From Ptychodera flava (taxonomy: Eukaryota > Hemichordata > Enteropneusta > Ptychoderidae): 64,000 bases of DNA. Location of the stretch: assembly GCF_041260155.1 (NCBI RefSeq), contig NC_091941.1, forward strand, positions 40,434,747 through 40,498,746. Reading direction: 5' to 3'. The position numbers and the translations under genes are program-made. Shown in pieces: positions 25,201-34,520 of the stretch. The notes under the pieces are model-generated. The model worked only from the letters and a program-made list of their open reading frames with translations. It had not been told where the DNA came from and ran no database searches. Position 1 is the stretch's first letter; every line of letters starts with the position of its first letter.

Positions 25201-25844
25201 AGTGATGGCCCTTTTTAGGCATTCTGTGTGTTACTTAGACATGCAAAAACAACTTGGGACAAAGACCAGCTGTTGACAGGTGCAGGTGCTATGATATGTG
25301 GCTATGACTTTATGTACCTGTGCTTACCAGTCTGAGTCACACATTGTGATTGGTGCAACTCACCTAAATATAGATGGGGACTGTGTCATTTATAATGACT
25401 TGTACATCATGCATCTTGAACATATCAAAGGCTTGTATTACTAAATTTAAGGGAGCAAAAATGAGTAATTTTTTACAGAATAGAGTCAGGTTTTTATTAT
25501 CATTGGTCTCAGTCTGTGAAAATTATTTACTAGTACTTTGATGAATTAATAAATATTTATGTGTACTTGCATTTTAGGTATTCCATTGTGTTCACTTTGA
25601 ATGTCCAGCTCAATTGAATGGTAGAACTCAAGAAGAACATCCAATGGCAAGTCAGCAAACAGTATCCTCTGCATCAGCAATGATTGGTCCATCAGCACAG
25701 CCGGCTGATGTTGCCATGGTAAACCTCAACCCCAATCAAGGTGCCATGGCTGGCGCTGGGCTACCACCTAGACAACAGCAAATCTTGCCACAAGGTGGTG
25801 CTTTAAGTGGAAGTGGTAATGGACATGGACCTTTTAGGTTCTGA
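15868..25844 (+). CDS. BTBD9: BTBD9 orthologue, complete coding region in ten exons
   Basis: Ten exons (15868-16052, 17206-17572, 18327-18591, 19313-19535, 20197-20316, 21085-21194, 22426-22615, 23177-23284, 24785-24863, 25578-25844) join in frame to 637 codons; the human protein is about 612. Order: BTB domain roughly 30-135 (HRVILAARCEYFRALLFGGM, LLKYIYTG), BACK helices about 140-255 (AVRLPLMSLQDLLNIVRP), then two discoidin-like F5/8C modules, about 273-425 and 424-560. Each module carries the S/T-Y-S-Y-Y-[IV]-EVS strand and [IV]RIVG.HNT..[KE]VFH. A Gly/Pro/Gln-rich tail follows. BTBD9 proteins act as adaptors linked to Cullin-3 ubiquitin ligases and to iron and dopamine homeostasis; the human locus is associated with restless legs syndrome. 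The start MCDSHLLRP aligns with the human MSNSHPLRP start. All junctions are GT-AG. No broken frame. Confidence 0.96.
16053..16619 (+). other. BTBD9 intron 1, left part with CTGT microsatellites
   Basis: Contains a GTCT/CTGT run at 16247-16281 and a shorter one at 16575-16591; otherwise unremarkable intron sequence up to the 436-bp element. Confidence 0.5.
16620..17055. mobile_element. 436-bp element, copy A, with 9-bp target duplication
   Basis: Starts TAGTCTGGCAGAG and ends GAGAGTCTA, flanked by GTATGTATT on both sides (16611-16619 and 17056-17064). A closely similar copy lies at 41756-42187. Near the left end AGACCCTACGATTCGCG pairs imperfectly with a CAGGGTCT segment about 60 bp away; near the right end ACAATCGCTGTG pairs with CACAGCGACTGT. 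It therefore folds into two end hairpins. No transposase frame. A 9-bp duplication is typical of Mutator-like elements. Confidence 0.75.
17206..17572 (+). CDS. BTBD9: BTBD9 exon 2 (BTB C-terminal half, BACK start)
   Basis: Acceptor GGTTTCAG, donor GAG then GTAAGA. Completes the Arg codon of EYFR and encodes ALLFGGMRES through FLALSE. Contains LLKYIYTG, a conserved BTB helix motif. Confidence 0.95.
17761..18006. repeat. Minisatellite, eight identical 30-bp units
   Basis: The unit beginning ACAGAGACATCCTCTATCTA is repeated eight times without a single difference from 17761 to 18000, with a partial ninth. It lies in BTBD9 intron 2. Since 30 is a multiple of three, frames stay open on both strands; they are not genes. 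Confidence 0.97.
18327..18591 (+). CDS. BTBD9: BTBD9 exon 3 (BACK domain)
   Basis: Acceptor ACTACAG, donor CTTG then GTATGT. Encodes AALTDVISRHSF through YRGYL. AVRLPLMSL and NLVSPDAILDAIKLREESRD closely match the human protein. Confidence 0.95.
18592..19312 (+). other. BTBD9 intron 3
   Basis: AT-rich intron sequence with no recognisable element. Confidence 0.6.
19313..19535 (+). CDS. BTBD9: BTBD9 exon 4 (first F5/8C-like module)
   Basis: Acceptor ACTTTCAG, donor CCAAG then GTGGGT. Encodes PEENVACMKHGGQVIRGEMK, ALLDGDTTNYD and LLWDRDP. Phase 1 in, phase 2 out. Confidence 0.95.
20197..20316 (+). CDS. BTBD9: BTBD9 exon 5 (first F5/8C-like module)
   Basis: Acceptor ATATTCAG, donor GTCAG then GTAATG. 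Encodes SYSYYIEVSMDEQDWVKVID through QQRVV. A frame 5' of the acceptor is intronic read-through. Confidence 0.94.
21085..21194 (+). CDS. BTBD9: BTBD9 exon 6 (end of first module)
   Basis: Acceptor TTTTTTTTGTACAG, donor TTAG then GTAAGT. Encodes YIRIVGVHNTVNKVFHLVSF and ECLFTNKPF, matching the human protein almost residue for residue. Confidence 0.95.
21288..21367 (+). repeat. Degenerate GTATATGCTGTGATG repeat
   Basis: CATAGTATATGCTATGATGA and CTATAGTATATGCTGTGATG stand in tandem here. Related copies lie at 22140-22210 and 25150-25225 in later BTBD9 introns, each followed by CCCCTCA.TGGCAT or similar. Confidence 0.5.
21368..21565. mobile_element. Foldback MITE in BTBD9 intron 6
   Basis: Arms GGCTATAGCACCCGTCTATT and GGGTAATAAACGGGTGCTAT are inverted, as are GTGTGTTACCA.AAACACATC and GATGTGTTTCTGGTAACAC; the loop is near 21460. 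Outer ends (CCTGGTC and GACCAGG) extend the pairing. No clear target duplication. Confidence 0.65.
21765..21850 (+). mobile_element. tRNA-derived SINE head (tRNA-Leu/Ser-like)
   Basis: TAGCCGAGCGG at 21772-21782 fits the pol III A box and GGGTTCGAACCC at 21828-21839 fits the B box, about 45 bp apart, with GGGGAT at the front. The acceptor stem does not pair (GGGGATT against TGAAAAC), so it is not a functional tRNA. The spacing suggests a long-variable-arm tRNA origin. Confidence 0.5.
22426..22615 (+). CDS. BTBD9: BTBD9 exon 7 (second F5/8C-like module)
   Basis: Acceptor AATACCAG, donor ATGAG then GTAGGT. Encodes VPNENVATVKASACVIEGVS through FIISSM. Nearly identical to the human segment, including NALLNGDTKNYDWDSGYTCH. 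Confidence 0.95.
22793..23112 (-). mobile_element. Copy 2 of the dispersed ~330-bp family
   Basis: Reverse orientation. GTGCCTTGACAGTGAAAGAC at 22810 is the complement of the right end seen at 32160 and 54965; AAAATGACCACCAT and GCTTTAAAATGAGCTCCCAT match the internal blocks. Lies in BTBD9 intron 7. Confidence 0.6.
23177..23284 (+). CDS. BTBD9: BTBD9 exon 8 (second module)
   Basis: Acceptor CATGATAG, an unusually purine-containing 3' splice site, donor TGCAA then GTGAGT. Encodes LLLWDCDDRSYSYYVEVSCD through DKTKEQC. Too short to stand out as a separate open frame. Confidence 0.92.
23408..24036 (-). pseudogene. Truncated retrotransposon ORF1 with an N-terminal 2A-like peptide
   Basis: The frame from ATG at 24036 encodes about 210 residues before the truncation. 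Residues 50-63 read MLLLSGDIESNPGP, matching the 2A ribosome-skipping consensus D-x-E-x-N-P-G-P. Residues about 90-175 are a heptad-rich coiled coil (LKSDLGKKMDKMAADLNKKI). Then KRDNLLFKGIQQEDNKTWDQ resembles the start of the RRM of L1/CR1-type ORF1 proteins, after which the sequence breaks off; the last residues are read-through into flanking DNA. 2A-like sequences are known at the N terminus of CR1-type ORFs in sea urchins and other marine animals. No ORF2 is present, so this copy is dead. Confidence 0.8.
23408..24171. mobile_element. Rearranged CR1/L2-like non-LTR retrotransposon, 14-bp target duplication
   Basis: CACTGCTGTAAACA flanks the insertion (23394-23407 and 24172-24185). The left ~650 bp is the 5' part of an ORF1 on the minus strand; the right ~110 bp reads as a 3' tail on the plus strand (TTTGGCCGGAGGCCACAAAT then AATAAA). 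The two halves point in opposite directions, as in a 5'-inverted insertion. Lies in BTBD9 intron 8. Confidence 0.75.
24198..24363. mobile_element. 166-bp inverted-repeat element with 13-bp direct repeats
   Basis: GTGCCCTCTAA near the left end is mirrored by TTAGAGGGCAC at the right end. AGTTAAAGAGGAT lies on both sides (24185-24197, 24364-24376). The left direct repeat starts on the last base of the retrotransposon's target duplication, so two insertions sit edge to edge. Confidence 0.65.
24785..24863 (+). CDS. BTBD9: BTBD9 exon 9 (second module)
   Basis: Acceptor TTAATTGCAG, donor GAA then GTAAGT. Encodes SWQTIFFDKRPMTFVKIVGT and HNTANE. 79 bp, found by phase and homology. Confidence 0.94.
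25376..25408 (+). mobile_element. Isolated end fragment of the AGTCCCCAC family
   Basis: GGGGACTGTGTCATTTATAA followed by TGACTTGTAC is the right terminus seen at 30806-30830 and 33793-33822. The rest of the element is missing. Confidence 0.45.
25578..25844 (+). CDS. BTBD9: BTBD9 exon 10 (end of second module, divergent tail, stop)
   Basis: Acceptor GCATTTTAG. VFHCVHFECP closes the second module; the next ~78 residues are Gln/Gly/Pro-rich with no similarity to the human tail. Ends TGA at 25842-25844. Confidence 0.93.
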   Translation, partial: VFHCVHFECPAQLNGRTQEEHPMASQQTVSSASAMIGPSAQPADVAMVNLNPNQGAMAGAGLPPRQQQILPQGGALSGSGNGHGPFRF

Positions 25845-25942
25845 ATTTGTCTCTCTTGATAAAGATAACTTTATAGAATACAAGTATTACTGATATAGTG
25901 ATCAGTTCAGTTAACAAACCCTACTAGTGGCCTTGCATAGTG

Positions 25943-26282
25943 AAGATAATGCCATATGCCCCAGTACATAAAGTCACATTCCCCAGCAGATAATGCTATA
26001 TTCCCAAGAAGATAATGCCGTATTACCCAGCAGATAATGCCATATTATCCAGCAGATAATGCCATACTACCCAGCAGATAATGCCATATTATCCAGCAGA
26101 TAATGCCATGTTCCAAAGAAGATAATGCCATATTACCCAGCAGATAATGCCATATTATCCGGCAGATAATGCCATATTACCCAGCAGATAATGCCATGTT
26201 CCAAAGAAGATAATGCCATATTACCCAGCAGATAATGCCATATTCCCAAGAAGATTATGCCATATTACCCAGCAGATAATTA
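25943..26282. repeat. 22-bp minisatellite downstream of BTBD9
   Basis: About 15 units of the form CAGCAGATAATGCCATATTA plus two bases, varying between ATTACCC, ATTATCC and TTCCAAAGAAG. It starts about 100 bp after the BTBD9 stop and probably lies in the 3' UTR. Confidence 0.9.
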
Positions 26283-27340
26283 GCTACGAGTACCTATGAG
26301 TATGGAAGCTCAATAACAAATTAACATGGACACCAATTTGTACTTTATGAGTTTTTGCTTTTTAAAATTAACCAAATATTTTAGAGTTATATAATAGAAA
26401 AGTACATAACCGATGTGTGAATGTTTCATGTTGTCTGGACTTTCCATATGACAACATTTGTAAGAAAAGGAACTTCTTGTGATGTTCACAAAATCTAAGC
26501 TAAGAGAAATATTTTCAGATAACAAAGAGAAACAACATCTGATCAAAAAATTATGTGTCAAAATTTAAAATTTTATGTTATCTGTTTCCTGCAAAGAAAT
26601 AGATGTCCACGACACATTAAAATATTTAAAGATTTGCTACTGGGTAACTTTTTCCAAAAATTAGTTCAAAAGCAAATCCTTTGTTTAATTCTACTAAAAA
26701 AATGTGAACATCATTATGAAATAATGTTTAGTTGGTCACTGCAACCCTAACACTAGTTCAAGTGCCTTTCACAAGTAGTTACATTGAACATTCTGGAACT
26801 GCTGTACCAGCAAATAGGTTATTTATAAATGTTATAAATGTACCAAATTTCTATCATAAAGTGAAGTTATTACAAAATAGCTTGACATTCTTGATATGAC
26901 ACACTGGATTTTGTGTATCATAAATTCTTTGAATCTTTGATGCTTGGTTGTGTTGCTGTATTAGTATTCCTATTAACATTGAAAATCTTAACTTCACAAT
27001 CCACATGGGATGACATCAGCCTTGGATTTGTACTGCATCTAAGGTCATGTTTGTACTGCATCCAAGGTCATGTATGTGAATGCCGTAAATACAAATGCAT
27101 ATCAGAAATTTGAAATCTCCGAATCATCCTGAAATATTTTTCTCAATTTTTGCACATATGCAAGGGAAATTGAATAGCCTACTATTATGCAGATGAATAC
27201 ATACCATGATATCAGTAATAATGAAGCCAGCATATTTTACAGCATTATTAAATCCAGCAAGTCAGCTGGAAAATGTATAGATCCAGAATGAATGACATCA
27301 AAAGATTAGCAGCTCATTGAAATTGTGGGCACAAGACAAT
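26283..27340. other. BTBD9 3' UTR or intergenic DNA
   Basis: AT-rich with no exon or repeat recognised apart from a short local duplication of GGTCATGT.TGTACTGCATC at 27022-27072. Confidence 0.3.
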
Positions 27341-27343
27341 ACA

Positions 27344-28030
27344 TCAGTTTTTGTTAAAATTTGGTTTTATATATAAATACCAAAAGAGCTTATATGATGA
27401 GTCTAAGTGGCGTCTATGTCTGTATATTTGTGGGTATGTGCGGATGTAGTCCGTCACACACAAAGGCTCCAATACCGCCAAAGCTACCGTCTCAGTATTT
27501 GGTGTACAGGTAGATGTAGGGGTTGAGATGTGAATTTGTTCAAATGAACACATCAGTGTCAAAAATGTGCAAATGAGGTAAGAAAAAGCGAAATTCTGAA
27601 ACAGGCTTGAAACAATCTTACTCCACTGACTTGAGTCATTTCCTGTCATTGTTTATGAACGGTTACATATTGACAGACCTGCTCAAACCATAGACAGCAA
27701 GGGGAGGAAGACCGTCAGTAGAGGGGAGGAAGACCGTCTATGGTCAAACTAGGGGGGGGGGCTAGCTGCCTTTCTGCTATGCATGTTGCTAAAGTTGACC
27801 TCCAGTACCTAAAGTTTCAGACCTTAATTACTTTTGTCATTCTTGTTTTTCTGGTATAAATATTTCTTGTTGTTTTTCTGGTTGTACTGTGCAGAAATCA
27901 TTGTCATAACATCAACATAGAATTTTCCTGCAATGAACAGATACAAACAACATTTATTGTTGATCTTTGGTACCCATACTGGTGTGTACCAATTCTGATC
28001 AAATTTGAGCGACACCGTATAAATGCGGTT
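27344..28030 (-). mobile_element. Internally deleted, inverted copy of the 9220-11250 element
   Basis: Both ends of the 9220-11250 element recur in reverse: GTATTTGGTGTACAGGTAGA and TCAAAAATGTGCAAATGAGG at 27496-27577, and TTGATCTTTGGTACCCATAC with GAGCGACACCGTAT at 27960-28020. The inner ~1.5 kb is missing and a short tandem (GAGGGGAGGAAGACCGTC twice, 27690-27740) lies within it. Confidence 0.6.
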
Positions 28031-28049
28031 TTGTTAAAATTTGTTTTTC

Positions 28050-28125
28050 AGTTAATCCTCTTTCTACCAGGCTCTGTAAACAAACCACAGAAATAAATTC
28101 AACTTTGGAGAAAGAGGATTAATCT
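28050..28125. repeat. Small inverted-repeat element
   Basis: TTAATCCTCTTTCT at 28052 and AGAAAGAGGATTAA at about 28109 form a 14-bp terminal inverted repeat around a ~45-bp core. It abuts the preceding element. Confidence 0.5.
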
Positions 28126-29236
28126 AGGTCACATGTTGTCATGATGGAGTTGCTTTGACCTGTTAACCTGTTAGCCATAAACTCATGAATTTACAGCTAA
28201 ACTTTGATAATTAGAAATGCAATTTATTCTCTGAAAAGCTAATAAGTTTCCCACAACAGTGTACAAATCTGTTTGGTTATCAAGATTAAGATGTCCAGTG
28301 CTTTGTCAGAAAGAGTAGAAATATTGATAAGAAATGGTATAGTTGATCCAGGGACTTGCAAAGTGCAAGTTAATTCATGTATGTTTTACAGGTGTAGTGT
28401 CTCTTTATTTTAGTCAGCGTTCTGTAGATATATAACTGTATGTTTGTATATCTTCAATTCTATGGCACAGGAGAACCACAAAATTCACTTTTCACAAGTC
28501 TACTTGAGTGTTATTTCTGTTTAGGTAAATCCATTGACGTTGTCAATTCTAAGTTTTCTTTCATTGATGTAGCTGGTGATGTAATTGATAGATTATGGAT
28601 CTTATACATGTAAGCAATGGTTTTGTGTCTGTGTACTATTTTCTTGGTCAAACAAGGAGTTTCTTTAAAACTTTGAAAGAAAGCATACTCAACATAAATT
28701 ATTGCAAAAAAAGCATTGCTACAAAGTAACCACATTTGTGTGATATTTTTCCTCTATGGCTCTATTAGTCAAATTTCAAGCAAGGTTTCCTTCAAAATAA
28801 ACAGAATGATCAGCTCATAATGACAACACATTGTTGTATTGTTTTATTAAGTCCAGTGTTTATGTTTCACATGAGCCCAAACAGATTTCTTGTGTGTCAT
28901 TTCTATCACAAGTTACAACTCAAAAATATATTGATCCAATTCTGTCTAGTCAAAAGGAACAATATACTTCAGCAATGTTATGTCTTCATGTCATATAAAT
29001 GCTACAATCCAACATAGGTTAATACCAGTATGCTGTGTTGGGTTTTATTACATATCCTGAAGTCATGTCATTCATGGTATCTGAAAAGTCTGACTCAATA
29101 TCAGTACACTATGTAGCTTTATAAACATGAAACAGGTCTAGACTTCTGTCTCCAGAATATGCAGACATTAGACATTTTATAAATCCAGCTAGTAAAAGAA
29201 AACAAATTAGATTATGATACAAGTTTAATGGGTCTT
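28126..29236. other. Intergenic, no supported gene
   Basis: AT-rich. A segment at 28525-28611 has acceptor-like and donor-like edges and an open frame (SIDVVNSKFSFIDVAGDVID), but no partner exon or family was found. Confidence 0.3.
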
Positions 29237-30836
29237 TTATTAGTCCCCACGGACTCCGTCCAGGGGGGACTTATAGGGTTGGTCATGTCCATGTGTCTGT
29301 GCGTCTGTCTGTTCACGCAGATATCTCAGAGATGCCTGTAGTGATTTCATTCAAACTTGGTACAAGGATTACTTCATTATGTCATACATATGCACGTGGA
29401 TTTGTTTTGTGATACAGTCCAATATGGCCGCCGTGGGACCATTTTGTTACGATTTTTTCATGTATGGAGCCATAACTCAGGCACCTCTCAACTGATTTTA
29501 TTCAAAGTTGGTACAAGGACATTGACCTATATCATACATATGCACGTCAATTTGTTTCACGATATGATCCAATATGGCCGCATGGCGGCCATTTTGTTAC
29601 AATTTTTTCATGTCCTTAGCCATAACTCAGGCACGTCTCAACCGATTTTATTCAAAGTTGGTACAAGGACATTGACCTATGTCATGCATATCCACATTGA
29701 TTTGTTTTGTGATACGATCCAATATGGCTGCCATGCGGCCATTTTGTTACGATTTTTTCATGTACAGAGCCATAACTCAGGCACATCTCAACCGATTTTA
29801 TTCAAAGTTGGTACAAGGACATTGACCTATGTCATAAATATGCATGTCAATTGGTTTCACAATCCGATGCAATATGGCTGCCTTGTGGCCATTTTGTTAT
29901 GATTTTGTCATGTCCTGAGCCATAATTTGGATATGTATCAACTGATTTTTTTCAAAGTTGGTACAAGGACATTGACCTATGTCATAAATATGCATGTCTA
30001 TTGGTTTCACAGTCCAATGTAATATAATGGCTGCCCGGTTGCCATTTTGTTAAGATTTTTTCATGTTCAGAGCCATAACATATTTCCACAAGTATCATTC
30101 AAAGTTGGCACAAGGACGTTGACCTACGTCATACATATGCACATCAATTTGTTTCACGGCATGTAGCAGTATCATGTCAGTTATTGAATTTTTGTAGTTA
30201 GTCTGATATGTCAAGAAATACTGCATCAAATTTCATGAAACTTGGTACAGATGTTAAGCTCACATTGCTTTAACAGTGAAAAAGACATTTATCAGTGTCA
30301 AGTTAATTAATTTGTAATTGCATATGTAATGAACTTTCCTAATTAGAGTGATATATCCACAAATACTGCGTTAAATTTGATGAAACTTGGTATGTACAGA
30401 TTTTGATCTCATAGTATTGTAAATACAAATCAGTGACACTTAGTGGTATCATTTATATATATAAATTAATTGCTAGTTTGCATTTACATAATGGATTTTT
30501 GTTTTTAGGGTGAATGTCCAAAGTACTGCATCAAACTTTATGAAATATGGTACCGGTGATAATCTGTCAGTGTTAGGATAGGATGCAAAAATGTTTGGCA
30601 GCATCCTGTCGATTAAGTACTAATTGATTCATTTTAATGACCTTTTGTATTTAGTACCGTGGCTTACATTGGTTTTATGTTTTCACCACCATGGAACTCA
30701 TTTTTGGCCATTAAGCCCCATCTGTATCACAGTAATTTTAATCACAGACCTAATTAATGAAGAGGACTCTTTCCTCTCAGAGGACTTGAGTACCCATTAA
30801 CAAGTGGGGACTGTGTCAATGACTTGTTATCAAATC
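29237..30836 (+). mobile_element. 1.6-kb element of the AGTCCCCAC family, full copy
   Basis: Left end TTAGTCCCCACGGACTCCGT folds with GGGGGGACTTAT; right end AACAAGTGGGGACTGTGTC. Inside are about five tandem 150-bp units (starts near 29471, 29621, 29771, 29921, 30074) with CATAACTCAGGCAC, GTTGGTACAAGGACATTGAC and GGCCATTTTGTTA, then 3' blocks shared with 33343-33822. No transposase. The long open frame over the array is an artefact of a unit length divisible by three. Confidence 0.7.
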
Positions 30837-31742
30837 TCCCTTTCATGGAATATCTGAACAATACTTTTGGGTAAAGTTGATTGAATTGCATTCAAAGTAG
30901 AAGTAGTGATATTGCTCACCTTTGTGTGATGTTCTGTCAAATCATTTATTTACAACAGGATTTCATTTCACTATTTTGATATTTGAGATATTAACACTTG
31001 AATTTAAATTCACTGATTCTGATTGTTGAACAGTGGTATCTGTTGCTATTTAACATACATGTTGACTACGATTTAGTCATGCAGAATTCATCTATCAGCA
31101 AAAATAGGAAAATTAAATCCTTGTGAATAATGACTACTTTTTCAGTGCTGTTACTTCCTATTCATACTCAACTATCTGTTTCTATATACACAGTAGTTAT
31201 TTTCACAATTATACATTACCATTACTACATGATTCTTTCAAAGTATGATGGCTCCAGTTTGGATCATGTGGATGACATCAGCAACTGAACCTTCAACTAT
31301 CATTGCCATGGTTTATGCCTCAACATGAAGAGTTAGACTGGAGAAAATGGGATTGGGAAATTCTTCTATATTACATGCCTCGTACATCGAACGTCGCGCG
31401 CTTCATAAGATTCAATGGTAATTCGTCAATGATGTCGCGGGCCGCATAGTCATCATTGGACTGAAAGTGAACCGGAACTATTTTCAACTTAACAACTTTT
31501 TGATGTAAAAGTGTTGAAATTTCATGTTTTGCATAGGAAATCCGGTTTTTGGAAAATTTTGCAGAAAAAAATGATAAACCGCATAACAGTAGTTCAAATA
31601 TATCAATGCACCATTTGATGATGAAAATCGTTCCATTTTTAACGGTTTACCGTCGAAAAGGGAATTAAAGAATCTGATTATCATTTGCCAATAAACGTAA
31701 ATATTTTGAGTGAAAACTGTGTAAGAGAGGCATGTAATGAAA
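30837..31742. other. Intergenic, nothing recognised
   Basis: AT-rich; a CpG-richer patch at 31380-31470 (GTACATCGAACGTCGCGCGC) has no associated exon. Confidence 0.3.
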
Positions 31743-31860
31743 ATATTATAGCCCAAACAAGGGACTATGTACCCTCGGGGCAGGAGACAATTTGCCCTCC
31801 TTACGTCGGGCAAATGGTCCCCTATCCTCGGGTACATAGTCCCATGTTTGGGCTATAATA
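31743..31860. mobile_element. Foldback MITE
   Basis: ATATTATAGCCCAAACA...GGGACTATGTACCC is mirrored by GGGTACATAGTCCC and TGTTTGGGCTATAATAT. 118 bp; the AT-rich flanks hide any target duplication. Confidence 0.7.
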
Positions 31861-31946
31861 TATAATATTTTATGACTGCTTGTCTTAAGTACTGAAATCC
31901 ATCATTTCTGTAACCTTCAAGTAAAGGTTACTGTGATTAAGACAAA

Positions 31947-32186
31947 TTAAGGTAGAACATGCCTTGGGTACATATTCTGACTGTCAAACTTTTACAATTC
32001 TTTTCTGATATACCACTTGTGGGGGTTCATTTTAAAGCTCTTGATGTCATTTGTGTCTCTAGTACCAAATTTGCACGGTGACTTCCAATTTATATTCTTG
32101 ATTTTAAAAGAGAATGGTGGAAAGATTCCTTAAGGAAAGTTTGATCAAAAGTTTAAGTCTTTCACTTTCAAGGCACATAGTACCTT
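31947..32186 (+). mobile_element. Copy 3 of the dispersed ~330-bp family, shortened
   Basis: TTAAGGTAGAACATGCCTTG at the left and AAGGCACATAGTACCTTA at the right are imperfect terminal inverted repeats. A central ~90 bp present in the copy at 54651 is missing. Confidence 0.65.
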
Positions 32187-33200
32187 AGCATTTAGAAATG
32201 TGCAAACAAAGCCAAGTGATTGGCAAATTCATGGGGAAGATCGTACAGTTCAGTGTCTGCTTTCACTAGCTTAAATACAACTGAGTATATCAGAACTATT
32301 TATGTATTTTTAGGATCAAAGTTCTCTCACTTCATAAGTCAAAATTTATCTTTGAAGTCTTTGCAGTTTAATATCCACGCATGCAAAGTGTACAGTAATA
32401 AATTATGTATGTTTTCCTGTTGGAGATTTCAATGTCTAATCTTACATTGAAGTACTCAGTTTTGACCCAATTCTTTACTTTTCTATTTACTTCTGTGGAA
32501 TTGTATTTTACATTTATCTGGCAAACTAGAGGGATGTTATAGTCTTAATAAAAACTTCTTGACTAGTGATATCAAATGTGCTTCACAGTGGCTGTAACAA
32601 TCACCCAAACTACTCTGCTTGATTTTGTCTTTTATACTGCTTATGACCAATGTGCAACAGTAAAAAAAATGTTTCAATATTTTTTGAAATGCGTTTAAAA
32701 GTTACTTACTGTCATGGGGTTCAGTGCTCTGTAACTGGTTATAATCTGCTTTGCTGTTTGCAATGTTTGTGTATATATATTTCATGGCAGCTGTTTAAGA
32801 TAATGTATATTAATTCAAAATATGCAATAAATATATTGAATTCAAAGGAGAATGTTGTGATTTCAAATGATTACTATGGAGACCCATGATGCATTTGGTT
32901 AGATGAACAGCACCACAACACATTCACACAATTCAAATGACATTTACATTCCAATAACAAAGCTAAGTTACAGGCTGAATATGGATGTTTATGTTATGCA
33001 ATGTTATGTTCAGAGGAAGAGTTAGATGAATGCACTGTACACAAGCTGTTCATGAATAGTTGCGGTTTCACTATCCACTGGCTCTATTCATGGATAGGGT
33101 AATGTTGAACTTCATTTTGAGTTCAGCTCATTACGAATTGTTTTCAGATGATAATTTTGAGAATAAGTTGATCATTACATTATAGAAATAATGCACAATG
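32187..33200. other. Intergenic, nothing recognised
   Basis: AT-rich DNA; open frames of 76-79 codons show no family resemblance. Confidence 0.3.
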
Positions 33201-33332
33201 CGCTAACCATTGACGTTTATTTATGGGCAAGGGCGAGAGGAAAACTAAAAATTGACGGGCAAGGCTTGCCAAGCCTGTTAATTTTGGCTTTCCTCTCACC
33301 CGCACCCATAAATAAACGTTAATGGTCAGCGT
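33201..33332. mobile_element. Foldback MITE
   Basis: CGCTAACCATTGACGTTTAT at the left mirrors ATAAACGTTAATGGTCAGCG at the right; the stem continues through GAGAGGAAA and TTTCCTCTC to a loop near 33266. About 10 bp beyond it the next element starts. Confidence 0.7.
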
Positions 33333-33342
33333 GGAGTCTGTT

Positions 33343-33822
33343 ATTAGTCCCCACGGACACCGTCCGGGGGCACTTATAGGTTTGGTTATGTCTGTGCATG
33401 CGTCGGTGCGTGCGTCAGTGCTTGTGTCCATCTGTTCACGCAGATATCTTAGAGATGCCTAGAGCAGTTTCATTCAAACTTGTTTTTAGGGTGAATGTCC
33501 AGGAGAACTGCATCAAACTATATAAAATATGGTACTGGTGATAATCTATCGGCGTTATGATAGGATGCAAAAATGTTTGGTAACATCCTGTCGATTAATT
33601 ACTAATTGAGTCATTTAATGATCTTTTGTAATTAGGATGGCAGCCTACATTGGTTTTATGTTTTCACAACCATGGAACTCGTTCTCAGCCATTAAGCCCC
33701 ATCTGTATCGCAGTGTTTTTAATCACAGACCTAATTAATGAAGAGGACCCTATCCTCTCTGAGGACTTGTAATTAAAGTACCCATTAACAAGTGGGGACT
33801 ATGTCATCAACGATGACTTGTT
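33343..33822 (+). mobile_element. Internally deleted copy of the AGTCCCCAC family
   Basis: Same ends as 29237-30836 (TTAGTCCCCACGGACACCGT; AAGTGGGGACTATGTCAT) but the sequence jumps from CATTCAAACTTG straight to TTTTTAGGGTGAATGTCCA near 33483, removing the 150-bp array and about 1.1 kb in all. Confidence 0.7.
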
Positions 33823-34248
33823 TCCATTATATTATCAACTAACCCCAAAGAGCCGACAAAAGTTACGAAAATTTTCTTGCGAATGACAACGGGGCCCCAG
33901 AACTTGTCAGTGAGCAGTGTGCGCACTGCAAAAATTTTGCAAATCCAGAGATTTTTTTTGAAAAAAGTGTCTAAACTTGGCCCACAAGTGCTCCATTTTA
34001 TTTTGTGGTTGATTATGATCTTTGTACAAATCGCAATTTTCATTTTAGCTGTAAAGTTACTATGCTTACGATATTATTCATATTCACGGGCATGAAAACA
34101 AACCATTACTGTGTATTTGTGGGCAGTCACGTGGACAGGGCATGGTAATATAATTCAGATTGATTGCTTTTCAACAAAACACATTTGAAGTTTTTAAAAT
34201 TTGAATGTGTTTTGCTGACCAATGGAACAAGATGCACATAGAGGGACA
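33823..34248. other. Intergenic, nothing recognised
   Basis: AT-rich. Overlapping open frames on both strands at 33807-34095 lack any recognisable motif. Confidence 0.3.
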
Positions 34249-34252
34249 TTAA

Positions 34253-34520
34253 CCCTTTTCCTGCCAGACAGTATCACTTCTCCATCAGCAAAGTCAGTAA
34301 AAAGCGGTTTTGAGCCAAAACATGACGTATTTTCACCCACTGGGCTTTGTCTGTTATAATAGCATCTTTAGTCCAAAATAATCAAGTTTACAGTATTTAT
34401 GTTTTCAACAGCTTTCAAATGTACTTATTATGTTAAAATACACCATATGGAATATGTTGTGTTTCATTAATTTTAACCATTTTGACCTGATGGTGAAATA
34501 TGGACTTGGCAGGAAAAGGG
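34253..34520. mobile_element. piggyBac-like MITE at TTAA
   Basis: CCCTTTTCCTGCCA at the left and TGGCAGGAAAAGGG at the right form perfect 13-14-bp inverted repeats, with TTAA immediately outside each (34249-34252, 34521-34524). TTAA target and CCCTTT ends are the piggyBac pattern. 268 bp, no coding capacity. Confidence 0.7.

Noticed and set aside
25943..26282. CRISPR-like array
   Set aside because: Units are contiguous with no spacers, and the window is animal DNA; it is a minisatellite.
28525..28611. Possible exon (SIDVVNSKFSFIDVAGDVID)
   Set aside because: Acceptor and donor are plausible but no neighbouring exon, start or family could be found.
29357..29902. 181-codon plus-strand frame
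   Set aside because: Lies over the 150-bp tandem of a repeat element and resembles no protein family.
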